Source: RPQJ01 sp963748985
Lineage (GTDB): Bacteria; Pseudomonadota; Gammaproteobacteria; Steroidobacterales; Steroidobacteraceae
Assembly: GCA_963748985.1 (NCBI GenBank)
Contig: CAVVKQ010000001.1
Span: 62,001-126,000 of the forward strand
Direction of reading: 5' to 3'
Length of the DNA: 64,000 nucleotides
Part shown: positions 8,471 through 17,156 of the stretch, piece after piece
How positions within the stretch are numbered: the first letter of the stretch is position 1
How the letters are laid out: each line of letters opens with the position of its first letter
Made by a program: the position numbers and the translations under genes
The notes under the pieces: generated by a model
What the model saw: the letters and a program-made list of their open reading frames with translations, nothing else
Databases searched by the model: none
Told to the model about the DNA's origin: nothing

Positions 8471-9577
8471 ATGAGCAGTTCGTGGTTTCAGCGGTACCTG
8501 CTGCCGGGGTTCGCGTTCAAGGCGTTCGTCATCGGTGGGGGCTACGCAACCGGTCGTGAGCTGGCCGAGTTCTTCCTGCCCGCGGGGCCCCGGGGCGGCC
8601 TGCTGGGCATGGCGCTGGCTGCCCTCATCTGGAGCGTCGTCTGCATCGCGACATTCACCTTCGCGCGAGCGACGCAGAGTCCTGACTACCAGACCTTTTT
8701 CCGCAAACTGCTCGGGCCGGGCTGGGTTGCGTTCGAAGTCGTCTACCTGCTGCTGCTGGTCCTGGTGCTGGCTGTTTTTGGCGCAGCGGCAGGCGCCATC
8801 GGCGCAGCGCTGTTCGGCTGGCCGTCGCTCGTCGGCACGCTCTGTCTTGGCGCCGGCATCGCGGCGGTCGTCACGTTTGGCAATACCTCGGTCGAGCGCG
8901 TGTTCAAGTGGGTGACGATCTTCCTGTACGTCGTGTACGTGCTGTTCGTCGTGCTGGCGCTCTCGCAGTTCGGTGACGGCATCGCCGCCAACCTGGCGCT
9001 CGACGTGCCGAGTACCGGGTGGGTGGCCGCGGGTGTCACTTATGCCAGTTACAACGTCGTCGCCGCCGTCGTAATCCTGCCCGTGCTGCGGCACCTGCAC
9101 AGCCAGAAGGACGCGATCGTTGCCGGCGCGCTGTGCGGTCCGCTCGCGATGATTCCCGCGGTGCTCTTCTTCATCTGCATGATCGCGTACTACCCGCAGG
9201 TGGGGCAGGAGCCGTTGCCTTCGGAGTACCTGCTGCAGCGCCTGGATGCGCCGGTGTTCCACGTGACGTTCCAGTTGATGATTTTTGCGGCACTGCTCGA
9301 AAGCGGTTGCGGCGGCGTCCATGCGGTCAACGAGCGGCTGGCGCATGCGTGGCAGCTGCGTACCGGTAACGTGTATTCGCGCCGGGCGCGACTGGCGTTT
9401 GCCGCTGGTCTACTGGTCGTGGCGATGCTGCTCGCCGATCGCTTTGGCCTGGTGACGCTGATCGCCCGCGGGTATCGGCTGCTGGCCTATGCGTTGATCG
9501 CCGTGTACGTCGTGCCGCTGCTCACGTTCGGCATGTGGCAGCTGCGCCGGAGGGCGCTCGCCGCTCCGTCCGCATGA
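8471..9577 (+). CDS. YkvI-like multi-spanning membrane transporter
   Basis: 368 residues with about ten hydrophobic helices. ATG 8471 is chosen because it gives the typical start MSSSWFQRYLLPGFAFKAFV and has AGGG about 8 nt upstream; an ATG at 8450 is possible. The opening GFAFKAFVIGGGYATGRELA is characteristic of YkvI-type proteins, remote members of the APC/LeuT-fold carriers. Substrate unknown. Given the neighbours, an amino acid or dipeptide released by the dipeptidase is the likely cargo. Its stop overlaps the next start in an ATGA arrangement. Confidence 0.8.
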   Translation: MSSSWFQRYLLPGFAFKAFVIGGGYATGRELAEFFLPAGPRGGLLGMALAALIWSVVCIATFTFARATQSPDYQTFFRKLLGPGWVAFEVVYLLLLVLVLAVFGAAAGAIGAALFGWPSLVGTLCLGAGIAAVVTFGNTSVERVFKWVTIFLYVVYVLFVVLALSQFGDGIAANLALDVPSTGWVAAGVTYASYNVVAAVVILPVLRHLHSQKDAIVAGALCGPLAMIPAVLFFICMIAYYPQVGQEPLPSEYLLQRLDAPVFHVTFQLMIFAALLESGCGGVHAVNERLAHAWQLRTGNVYSRRARLAFAAGLLVVAMLLADRFGLVTLIARGYRLLAYALIAVYVVPLLTFGMWQLRRRALAAPSA

Positions 9578-10887
9578 CAACCGACCGCGCTACGCCTGAC
9601 GCAGCGGCGAATCCGCTGCAGACCACCTGGTTCGGTCATCCGCCCGGCCTGACGATCCTGTTTCTCACCGAGATGTGGGAAAAATTCTCCTACTTCGGCA
9701 TGCGCGCATTGCTCGTCTACTACATGACGAAGGCGCTGGCGATGTCGCAGGAGGACGCTTCGTGGGTCTATGGCGGCTACACGGCGTTTGCGTATTTCAC
9801 GCCGATCCTTGGTGGATTGATCGCAGACCGTTACCTCGGCCGCCGTCGCGCCGTGATCCTCGGTGGCTCGATCATGGCCGCCGGGCACTTCATGATGGCA
9901 TTCCCGGGCATGTTCTACCCGGCGCTCGCAACGATCGCGATCGGCAACGGCTTCTTCCTGCCGAGCCTGCCGAGCCAGGTCAGGTACCTCTACGCTCCAG
10001 GCGATCCACGCGGCGACTCGGCGTTCAGCGTGTACTACGTCGGCATCAACCTGGGTGCCGTGCTGGCGCCGCTGATCTGCGGCACGCTCGGGGAACTGTA
10101 CGGCTGGCACTACGGTTTCGCCGCGGCTGGCGTCGGCATGTGTATCGGCCTGCTCATTTACATCTGGGGCGGTCGGTACCTGCCGCGCGCTGCAGGTGCC
10201 GTGCAGGCCTGGGATCCGGCGGCTCACGACAAAGAGCACTCCTTTTCACGCCGCTTCGGCCTGTTGATCGGCGTGATCGCAATCATCGTGGTCTTCCGCG
10301 GGGCCTACGAGCAGATCGGCAACACTGTCGCGCTGTGGGCGGACTCTGCAGTCGATCGCAGCGCGGGCCTCGGCTGGACCATCCCCAGCACCTGGTTCCA
10401 GGCGCTGAATCCGCTGCTCGTCTTCACCATCACTCCGCTGTTGCTGCTGCTCTGGGCGCGGCGTGGTCGCACGGCGCACACTGCCACGCCGCTGCGCAGG
10501 ATGGCGCTCGGCGCAATCATCGTCGCGCTGTCGTACGGACTGCTGGCGTTGGCGTCTGCTCAATCGGCCGCTTCGGGAACGCAGGCGCACTGGCTGTGGC
10601 TCTTCGGGTTCTTTCTCGTCTTCACCACAGGCGAACTCTTCATCCTGCCGACCGGACTTGCCCTGTTCGGCCGACTGGCGCCCGGTGTTCTCGCTGCTAC
10701 GACCATGGCGCTGTGGTTCTCGGCGAGTTTTGCCGGGAACCTGCTGGCGGGCGCGCTCGGCTCGTACTGGACCCGACTCGGCGCCACGCACTTCTTCATG
10801 ATGACCGCGGCAGTGGCCGCCCTCGCGGCCCTGTTGCTGCGGCTTGCCGACGGCCCGGCACGGCGCACGCTCGACACCCGGAACTGA
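9574..10887 (+). CDS. POT/PTR family proton-dependent oligopeptide transporter
   Basis: 437 residues, MFS fold. The start at 9574 overlaps the preceding stop by 4 bp. The family signature appears as TEMWEKFSYFGMRALL in helix 1 (the ExxE[RK] proton-coupling motif) and GGLIADRYLGRRRAVI in the helix 2-3 loop, followed by YVGINLGAVLAPLICG in helix 5. It imports di- and tripeptides with protons across the inner membrane. It supplies the cytoplasmic epimerase with substrate, completing a route with the TonB receptor for the outer membrane and serine hydrolases for the periplasm. Confidence 0.93.
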   Translation: MTTDRATPDAAANPLQTTWFGHPPGLTILFLTEMWEKFSYFGMRALLVYYMTKALAMSQEDASWVYGGYTAFAYFTPILGGLIADRYLGRRRAVILGGSIMAAGHFMMAFPGMFYPALATIAIGNGFFLPSLPSQVRYLYAPGDPRGDSAFSVYYVGINLGAVLAPLICGTLGELYGWHYGFAAAGVGMCIGLLIYIWGGRYLPRAAGAVQAWDPAAHDKEHSFSRRFGLLIGVIAIIVVFRGAYEQIGNTVALWADSAVDRSAGLGWTIPSTWFQALNPLLVFTITPLLLLLWARRGRTAHTATPLRRMALGAIIVALSYGLLALASAQSAASGTQAHWLWLFGFFLVFTTGELFILPTGLALFGRLAPGVLAATTMALWFSASFAGNLLAGALGSYWTRLGATHFFMMTAAVAALAALLLRLADGPARRTLDTRN

Positions 10888-10908
10888 CTCCTGCACAGGA
10901 TTGAAACG

Positions 10909-12519
10909 ATGCTGAACAAGACACGCAACTGGCTGGGCGCACTCGTCCGGGCGGCGGCTGCGTCCGCAATGCTCATTGCGACGACCGTGCAGGCGACGCC
11001 GCCTGCCGATCTCGACGCCTACGCGCAACGCGTGCTCGAGGCCTTCGAGACGCCGGGGATGTCCATCGCCATCGTCGAGCGGGGCCAGCCGCCGGTGCTG
11101 CGCAGCTACGGTGTGCGGCGCCTGGGGCAGCCGGCACAGGTCGACGAGAACACGCTGTTTGCGATCGGTTCGACCTCGAAGGCGTTCACGAGCGCGGTGC
11201 TCGCTACGCAGGTCGACGAGGGCAAGCTCGCCTGGGACACCCGGGTTTCCGACGTGCTGCCCGGCTTTAAGCTGCAGGACGCGTATGCGAGCAGCGAAAT
11301 GACCGTGCGCGACCTGCTGTTGCATCGCAGCGGACTCGGTCTCGGCGCGGGCGACCTGCTCTTTTATCCGCCGCCCAGCGGTCGGAACCGGGCCGAGATC
11401 GTGCACAGCCTGCGCTACCTCAAACCGGCGAGCAGTTTCCGCAGCACCTTCGCCTACAGCAACATGATGTACCTGGTGGCTGGCGAAGTGATCAAGGCCG
11501 TGGGCGGTGCAAGTTGGGAGGAGGCAGTACGGCAACGGTTCTTCGATCCACTGCAGATGACGTCCGCCACGACCTCCTCGCTGCTGCCGGCCGGAGCCAA
11601 TCGCGCGTGGCCCCATTCGCGGATCACGACCGACATGCGCGGCGACGGCCCCGTGGTTGCGCTGGCCGCACCGGCCAACATCGATATCGTCGGGTCGGCG
11701 GGGTCCATCCAGAGCAGTACCGCCGATATCGCACGCTGGCTCGAGCTGCAACTGGGACGAGGCCTCGACCCGCGGTCGAACAAGCGCGTGTTCAGCGAGG
11801 CACAGGCGCGCGAGATGTGGACGCCACAGATGGTCGTACCGGTCGCGCCGAATCCGCAGGGTCTCGAACTGGCGCAGGCTGCGTACAAGGCCTACGGCCT
11901 CGGCTGGCTGGTGAGCGACTACCGCGGCACGCAGATCGTCGCGCACGGCGGTGGCGTGCCGGGAATGGTCGTGCTGCTGGCCATCGTGCCCAGCCGGGAT
12001 GTCGCGTTCGCAGTTTTTCTCAACAGCGAGGAGTCTTTCGCGCTGTCCGCGATGCAGTACAAGCTGCTCGATCACTACCTGGGGCTGCCGAGCCCCGACT
12101 GGACGAGTGCGCTGGTCGCCGCACGACAGGCGCGCGTCGCGTCGGGCCGCGAGGCGCTCGCGGCGGACGCAACCGCGCAGAAGAAACTCGCGGCCTCCCG
12201 GGCCAAGGAACCGTCGCTTCCGCTCGACGGCTATGCCGGGCGCTATCGCGACGCCTGGTACGGCGATGCAACGATCGAGCGCACGGCGACAGGCTTGAGT
12301 ATTCGCCTCGAGCACACTCCCGCGCTGGCGGGGCCGCTCGAGCATGTGCGCTTCGATACTTTCGTCGCGCGCTGGTCGGACCGGTCCCTCGAAGATGCCT
12401 ACGTCACGTTCGCGCTCAATGCAGATGGCGGGATCGACCGCATGACGATGAAGGCCGTGTCGCCGCTCGCCGACTTCAGCTTCGACTACCCCGACCTGTT
12501 GTTCAAGCCGGTGCGCTAG
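10909..12519 (+). CDS. Serine hydrolase of the class C beta-lactamase family with C-terminal DUF3471-like domain
   Basis: 536 residues with a signal peptide (about residues 1-33, ending ATTVQA). Catalytic motifs: STSK at about residue 88 in AIGSTSKAFTSAVLA, YSN at about 183 in FAYSNMMYLVAGEV, and HGG at about 346 in IVAHGGGVPG. Residues about 430-535 form a beta-rich tail (DGYAGRYRDAWYGDATIE) like those attached to D-aminopeptidase and esterase relatives. Unlike the homologue at 4204-6240 it has no membrane tail and is probably free in the periplasm. It ends the peptide operon, 21 bp after the POT gene. Substrate unproven; the two hydrolases probably act on different peptides. Confidence 0.88.
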   Translation: MLNKTRNWLGALVRAAAASAMLIATTVQATPPADLDAYAQRVLEAFETPGMSIAIVERGQPPVLRSYGVRRLGQPAQVDENTLFAIGSTSKAFTSAVLATQVDEGKLAWDTRVSDVLPGFKLQDAYASSEMTVRDLLLHRSGLGLGAGDLLFYPPPSGRNRAEIVHSLRYLKPASSFRSTFAYSNMMYLVAGEVIKAVGGASWEEAVRQRFFDPLQMTSATTSSLLPAGANRAWPHSRITTDMRGDGPVVALAAPANIDIVGSAGSIQSSTADIARWLELQLGRGLDPRSNKRVFSEAQAREMWTPQMVVPVAPNPQGLELAQAAYKAYGLGWLVSDYRGTQIVAHGGGVPGMVVLLAIVPSRDVAFAVFLNSEESFALSAMQYKLLDHYLGLPSPDWTSALVAARQARVASGREALAADATAQKKLAASRAKEPSLPLDGYAGRYRDAWYGDATIERTATGLSIRLEHTPALAGPLEHVRFDTFVARWSDRSLEDAYVTFALNADGGIDRMTMKAVSPLADFSFDYPDLLFKPVR

Positions 12520-12618
12520 CCTTTTCCGGAAGCCAATGTTGGATCATGCTGGCCGTGCCTGGCACATCGAGAACGGTGGGCAGGCGCAGTCCAGGCACCC
12601 TGCCAACGGAGGACGCGT

Positions 12619-13110
12619 ATGAACCTGCAGGACTGGGGCTCGATAGGTGAGGTCGTCGGAGCGCTGGCTGTCGTCGTCACGCTGATCTACCTCGCCAAGC
12701 AGATAGGCCAGAACACTCATGCGATGGACGAGGCGCGCAAGCTTGCGTTGGCGCAGACCTACCAGATGCGCTCCGATGCCTTGCAGGCCATGCTGGTGCA
12801 CGCTGCCGACTCGGAGTACATCGGACCGATCATCATCAAGCTCACGGAGCTCGGCTATCCAGAGGACGTCAATGCGCTGGACGAGTTGACCGACGCAGAA
12901 CGGCGCCGATTCAGGATGTGGCAGATTGCCCAGCAGACTCACTGGGACAACATGCACTACCAGTTCCAGCAGGGTTATCTCGACGAGGAGTACTACGAGG
13001 ACGCGTTCAAGGACCGTGTGGTGAGGCTCGCGCCGACTTGGAAGGCGCTCGGTTTGACCAGCGGGCGCCGGAGCTTCTTCGCCGAGATCGACCGCTTGTC
13101 GCGACAATGA
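12619..13110 (+). CDS. Small membrane-anchored protein of unknown function
   Basis: 163 residues. One N-terminal hydrophobic helix (IGEVVGALAVVVTLIYLA) is followed by a charged, helical soluble part rich in aromatic residues (RRFRMWQIAQQTHWDNMHY, then LDEEYYEDAFKDRV). A strong ribosome site GGAGGA lies 7 nt before the ATG. Proteins of this layout are frequent in Gammaproteobacteria as uncharacterised anchored proteins; I recognise no catalytic motif. It lies alone, 99 bp after the hydrolase gene and convergent with the PspC gene. Confidence 0.75.
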   Translation: MNLQDWGSIGEVVGALAVVVTLIYLAKQIGQNTHAMDEARKLALAQTYQMRSDALQAMLVHAADSEYIGPIIIKLTELGYPEDVNALDELTDAERRRFRMWQIAQQTHWDNMHYQFQQGYLDEEYYEDAFKDRVVRLAPTWKALGLTSGRRSFFAEIDRLSRQ

Positions 13111-13267
13111 GTTGTCGGTGCCGCGTGGGCGGTACTTTAGTCCGTCTTGCGCAGATCGTTCCGCACCAGCATTGCCGGGGCAGCATTGAGTCCGCCGCAA
13201 CGGTGCTCAGGCCCCATCCCGCGTTGCTTCCATTCCCGCACAACCTGCGGGACATTGCACGCGAAGG

Positions 13268-13879
13268 CTACTGAAAGCGGGGAGGCCGCGCAGCTATCTT
13301 GCCTGGCCGGTCGACGCCCAGCTTGACGCGCAGGAACTCCATGAACGCGCGACATTTCGCCGGCAGCCAGCGAATCTTCGTGCCGCCCGGTACCAGCGGG
13401 GCGTACGGCATCAGCAGCATCAGGCCAAGGTACACGAGGACCATCGCTCCGCCTGTGCCGAGCAGCAGCAGGACGGAGATGACCCGCAACAGCGTCACGT
13501 CCAGTCGGAAGTACTGTGCCAGTCCCAGGCACACGCCGCTGATCACGGCGCCTTCGCTGATCTGCTGCAGCACTCGCGGCGTCGCCTCCTGCGGTGGGTG
13601 CGGCCACGCGGCCCCGTTCCCCGGTGCCTGCACCGACCCGATCTCCTCGAGTGCTGGCTCGAGTTCGGCCAGCGTCACGACGGATTGTCCCGCGCGCAGG
13701 CGACGCGTGCACTGGTCGGCCACGGCCTGCTCCAGGTCGGCCAGGATCTCCTGCGGATCGGGGTCACCCTCCAACAGGCTCGCTGACTCGGCGAGGTACC
13801 GTTCGAGACGCACGTTCGCCGCCTCGTCGAACTGAAGAACGCTGCGATTGAGACGGACGGTGGTTGCAATGCGTTGCAT
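13268..13879 (-). CDS. PspC-domain membrane protein
   Basis: 203 residues. Residues 1-95 are a soluble acidic domain (LERYLAESASLLEGDPDPQE, then ILADLEQAVADQC) resembling the helical segment often placed before PspC. A PspC domain follows (GAVISGVCLGLAQYFRLDVT, then LLRVISVLLLLGTGGAMVLV) with membrane helices. PspC-type proteins take part in envelope stress responses, commonly as partners of a PadR regulator. It starts 3 bp after the PadR stop, so both belong to one transcript. Confidence 0.88.
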   Translation of the reverse strand: MQRIATTVRLNRSVLQFDEAANVRLERYLAESASLLEGDPDPQEILADLEQAVADQCTRRLRAGQSVVTLAELEPALEEIGSVQAPGNGAAWPHPPQEATPRVLQQISEGAVISGVCLGLAQYFRLDVTLLRVISVLLLLGTGGAMVLVYLGLMLLMPYAPLVPGGTKIRWLPAKCRAFMEFLRVKLGVDRPGKIAARPPRFQ

Positions 13880-13882
13880 GGT

Positions 13883-14206
13883 TCAGTGTCCAAAGTTCGC
13901 GATCGTGCGGTTGATCAGGTTCCAGTACTCATCCAGCTCCGCGAGCTGTGCCCGACCGGCGTCCGTGAGCCGATAGTACTTACGCGGTGGCCCTGCGTCT
14001 GATTCCTGCCACTCGTAATGCACCAGGTCCTCGCGTCGCAACTTGCTGAGCAGGGGATAGAGCGTGCCCTCCTGCGTGGCGAATTCCGTACCGGCGAGAC
14101 TGCGCAGGATTTCCGGCACATAGATGCTTTTCGCACCCACGATCTTCAACACGAGGAATTCCAGGAGACCCTTACGGATTGGAGCAAGTTTGGATTCTGC
14201 AGCCAT
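13883..14206 (-). CDS. PadR-family transcriptional regulator
   Basis: 107 residues, a short PadR with a winged helix (IRKGLLEFLVLKIVGAKSIY) and the characteristic EGTLYPLLSKLRREDLVHYE, then PPRKYYRLTDAGRAQLAELD and a C-terminal dimer helix. No clear Shine-Dalgarno lies before the ATG, which is only about 5 nt from the operator-like repeats at 14211-14244, so the mRNA may be nearly leaderless. It is cotranscribed with the PspC gene and probably represses itself. Confidence 0.92.
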   Translation of the reverse strand: MAAESKLAPIRKGLLEFLVLKIVGAKSIYVPEILRSLAGTEFATQEGTLYPLLSKLRREDLVHYEWQESDAGPPRKYYRLTDAGRAQLAELDEYWNLINRTIANFGH

Positions 14207-14210
14207 AATT

Positions 14211-14244
14211 TGTAAACACGGTACCTTGTGTAAAAACAGTACCT
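14211..14244. promoter_or_regulatory. Two 16-bp direct repeats at the PadR promoter, candidate operator
   Basis: TGTAAACACGGTACCT (14211-14226) and TGTAAAAACAGTACCT (14229-14244) match at 14 of 16 positions with an 18-bp period, nearly two helical turns, placing both on one face of the DNA. They lie directly upstream of the PadR start and may cover its core promoter. Autoregulation by PadR is the simplest reading. Confidence 0.55.
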
Positions 14245-14330
14245 GCTTTAGAACCGCACGTCAAGCCTGCCGCCTCCCCGGTCAAGGCAGTGAACGCCGC
14301 CATTGCACCCACTGCGCAAGCCCGACTCGG

Positions 14331-14361
14331 TTGAGCCATCGCGGGTCACCGGGCCTACTAT
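14331..14361 (+). promoter_or_regulatory. Weak candidate promoter of the aldolase gene
   Basis: TACTAT at 14356-14361 is a good -10 hexamer. The best -35 is TTGAGC at 14331-14336, but the 19-bp spacer is long. Transcription would start near 14368, about 27 nt before the ATG at 14395. Confidence 0.25.
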
Positions 14362-14394
14362 GTGTCTGCATCGCAGCGCCCGCAGAGGTCCCCC

Positions 14395-15288
14395 ATGAAC
14401 ATTTTCGAACAGCAGAAAGAAAAGGTCCGTACACAGCCGGGCTTCATTGCCGCGCTGGACCAGAGCGGCGGCAGCACGCCCAAGGCGTTGCGACTGTACG
14501 GAGTCCCGGAAGGAAGCTGGTCCGGCGACGCCGGGATGATGGATCTCATCCATGCGATGCGCACTCGCATCATCACGAGTCCCAGTTTCAACGGTGACCG
14601 GGTCCTGGCCGCCATCCTTTTTGAAGACACCATGGACCGGGACGTCCTCGGCCGGCCGACGGCGCAATACCTCTGGGAGGTCAAGCAGGTCGTCCCGATT
14701 CTCAAAGTCGACAAGGGCCTCGAAGCGGAGGCGAACGGCGTGCAGCTGATGAAGCCGATGCCGGATCTCGACCAGCTGCTGTCGCGCGCGAAAGCCAAGG
14801 GCATCTTCGGCACCAAGATGCGTTCGGTCATCAAGCAGGGAAACGCGGCGGGAATCCGGGCTGTGGTGGACCAGCAGTTCGAGGTCGCCGGTCGGATCAT
14901 CGCAGCGGGTCTCGTGCCGATCATCGAGCCCGAAGTCGACATCAAGTGCCCGGACAAGGCCGCCGCGGAAGACCTGTTGAAGGCCGCGATCATGACGCGG
15001 CTGGAGGCGTTGCCGTCCGGCCAGCAAGTGATGCTCAAGCTGACGCTGCCGAACCAGGACAATCTCTACGCCGCGTGCATCGCCCACCCGCAAGTGCTCA
15101 AGGTCGTGGCCCTGTCGGGCGGGTATTCACGCGATGAGGCAAATGCGCGCCTGGCTCGCCAGCACAACATGGTCGCCAGCTTCTCCCGGGCGTTGACCGA
15201 GGGGCTGTCGGCCCAGCAATCGGACGCCGAGTTCAACACTGCGCTTGACCGCGCCATCGAGAGCATTTTCCAGGCCTCGAATACCTGA
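14395..15288 (+). CDS. Class I fructose-bisphosphate aldolase (short bacterial type)
   Basis: 297 residues, start at 14395 after AGAGG. The N-terminus MNIFEQQKEKVRTQPGFIAA and LDQSGGSTPKALRLYGV match the compact class I aldolase known from staphylococci and cyanobacteria. The predicted Schiff-base lysine is K215 in QQVMLKLTLP, with PIIEPEVDI preceding it. It cleaves fructose-1,6-bisphosphate to dihydroxyacetone phosphate and glyceraldehyde-3-phosphate without a metal, in the cytoplasm. It sits alone between the PadR unit and the CHASE2 gene, so a specific partner is not evident. Confidence 0.92.
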   Translation: MNIFEQQKEKVRTQPGFIAALDQSGGSTPKALRLYGVPEGSWSGDAGMMDLIHAMRTRIITSPSFNGDRVLAAILFEDTMDRDVLGRPTAQYLWEVKQVVPILKVDKGLEAEANGVQLMKPMPDLDQLLSRAKAKGIFGTKMRSVIKQGNAAGIRAVVDQQFEVAGRIIAAGLVPIIEPEVDIKCPDKAAAEDLLKAAIMTRLEALPSGQQVMLKLTLPNQDNLYAACIAHPQVLKVVALSGGYSRDEANARLARQHNMVASFSRALTEGLSAQQSDAEFNTALDRAIESIFQASNT

Positions 15289-15314
15289 GTAGAACCGCGG
15301 CCTGGGGTTCGCAA

Positions 15315-17156
15315 ATGCTGGGCAGGTTGTCGGACCGCGTGCTCTCATGGATTGACTCGAGCCTGGCGGCATTCGGCCACGGCTTCATCCTCGCGTGGAC
15401 CAAGGTAGAGCGCAGTTACCGGCGCCCGTTTGCGCAAGTCGCGTTGCGGCTGAAGTTCGCGTTCTATCCGCTGCTGGCGCTCGGAGCGATCGCCTGGCTC
15501 GCCTGGGACTGGGGCCACGCCCGCTCGCTCAACTCGGCTGAGGATGCGATCTTCGATCGCGTCGTGCAGTGGCGTCCGTTCGAGCCGCGGCCTTCCGGGC
15601 GCGTGGTCGTGGTCGAAATCGACGAGTGCTCGATCGAGTACTTCCGCGCGCGCAACGAAGGCGGCTGGCCGTGGAGCCGGCATCGACACGCGGATCTGCT
15701 CGACCAACTCGATCGTGCCGAGGTGCGCGCGGTCGGCTACGACGTGCTGTTTGTCGATGCCTCACGAGGCGATCCCATCGGCGACGAGACCCTGGAAGCC
15801 ATGGCCAGGGGCGGCGGCGGCCGGTTTGTATTCAGTTCCACGCGAATGCATCCAGACTACGACGAGGGGTCGCCGTTGCGGGCATCGCAGGCCCCGGCGG
15901 CGTTTCCGCTCACGCTGCAGCCACAACATGACCCGCAAGTCGCCTTGCTGCTGCCGTACGGCGAGGCGATGGCCCGCTTCAGCGCGATTGCCAACATCAC
16001 CCGCAATGCCGACGGCGTACTGCGTGACATTCCGTTGCGCGAGACCGTCGGAGACTGGGCACTGCCGTCGCTGCCGTTGCGACTGGCAACGACCGCCACG
16101 GCACGATCGCCAGGCGACTTTGCCGCCGCCGTGCGACCGAACTGGCGACAGGACACGCGGTTGCCGAGCATCAGTGCCGCCGACTTGTTGACCGGCCAGC
16201 CTGTCTGTCGCGATGCCACCACCAAGCCGCCTGCACTGAAGGGCCGCGTGGCGCTGGTCGGCTATACGGCTTCCGGACTCAATGATGCCAAGCCCACCCC
16301 CGTCGATCCTGTCATGCCGGGTGTCGAGGTCATGGCCGAGGCGACGGAAGCGCTGATCGCCAACAGTGCCATTCGGGCGCCGCCGGCATGGCTCAAGTAC
16401 GTCATCGCCATGCTGCTGGCCACGCTCACCGCATTCGCTTTCTACCGCGGCGAACCGGCCACCGACATCGACTCGGTCTTCGTCGCTGCCAACGTGACGA
16501 TGTTGACGGCAGCATTCGTGGGACTCACTTTCTTCGGTTTCTTCTTCGACGTATTCGCCAGCGTAGGCTTCGTCAGCCTGATCTTTGGCCTGTGTCGCCT
16601 GTACGCCGGCATACAGCGTGGGCGTGCGGTGGGCAATGGCGACTTCCTGCCGGAGTTCGCGCCGGACCGGGATCGCTGGCTGGCAATCGCGCGCCTGCGC
16701 TTCGTGCCCGACGTGCAACTCGATGCCAGGGCCGCGGCGCGACGGCGACGCGAATACCGCCGCCGGTTGCGACGCTTCCTGTATGCCGGCAGCGACGCGG
16801 TCATGCTGGAGGGCGTGGTGGAACGCAAGAGCTGGCTGCACGAAGCCCTGGACGACTTGATGGTGCTGGTGTGGCACGGTGAAACCGAGGCGGCAGCGCG
16901 CGCTGTCGCCAGGCACGATCTTGGCAGGCTCGAACGGCAACTGGCGGAGTACGACGCGCGACTGTCCGATGACGGCAGTGTTCGACTGGCATTCGCTTGC
17001 GCAGAGATCGATGATGGCGCCGCAGACAGCGATCGCGGCGAGCGCCGGCGCCTGCGCGAACTGGTCGGCCAGGTGGTGGCCGCCGCAAGTGAATCGCCGT
17101 TGGCACGGCGAACCGTGTTCTTCGATCCTGCGGATGTGTCGTCGGGAGGATCATGA
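15315..17156 (+). CDS. CHASE2-domain membrane sensor protein without a recognisable output domain
   Basis: 613 residues. A membrane helix at about 45-65 is followed by an extracytoplasmic CHASE2 domain (about 90-340) with VVVVEIDECSIEYF, GGWPWSRHRHADLLDQL and VGYDVLFVDASRGDP, and later the family segment LVGYTASGLNDAKPTPVD. Two or three membrane helices follow (LKYVIAMLLATLTAFAFYRG onward). CHASE2 normally feeds a cyclase, kinase or GGDEF domain. Here the last about 180 residues are a cytoplasmic segment starting with an Arg cluster (AAARRRREYRRRLRRFLYAG), and I recognise no catalytic motif in it. The stop overlaps the protease gene in ATGATG, so the two are coupled and probably functionally linked. 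Confidence 0.85.
   Translation: MLGRLSDRVLSWIDSSLAAFGHGFILAWTKVERSYRRPFAQVALRLKFAFYPLLALGAIAWLAWDWGHARSLNSAEDAIFDRVVQWRPFEPRPSGRVVVVEIDECSIEYFRARNEGGWPWSRHRHADLLDQLDRAEVRAVGYDVLFVDASRGDPIGDETLEAMARGGGGRFVFSSTRMHPDYDEGSPLRASQAPAAFPLTLQPQHDPQVALLLPYGEAMARFSAIANITRNADGVLRDIPLRETVGDWALPSLPLRLATTATARSPGDFAAAVRPNWRQDTRLPSISAADLLTGQPVCRDATTKPPALKGRVALVGYTASGLNDAKPTPVDPVMPGVEVMAEATEALIANSAIRAPPAWLKYVIAMLLATLTAFAFYRGEPATDIDSVFVAANVTMLTAAFVGLTFFGFFFDVFASVGFVSLIFGLCRLYAGIQRGRAVGNGDFLPEFAPDRDRWLAIARLRFVPDVQLDARAAARRRREYRRRLRRFLYAGSDAVMLEGVVERKSWLHEALDDLMVLVWHGETEAAARAVARHDLGRLERQLAEYDARLSDDGSVRLAFACAEIDDGAADSDRGERRRLRELVGQVVAAASESPLARRTVFFDPADVSSGGS

Noticed and set aside
10246..12345. 699-codon minus-strand open frame across the POT and serine hydrolase genes
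   Set aside because: Spans two convincing plus-strand genes, low-complexity Arg/Gln-rich product, no ribosome site.
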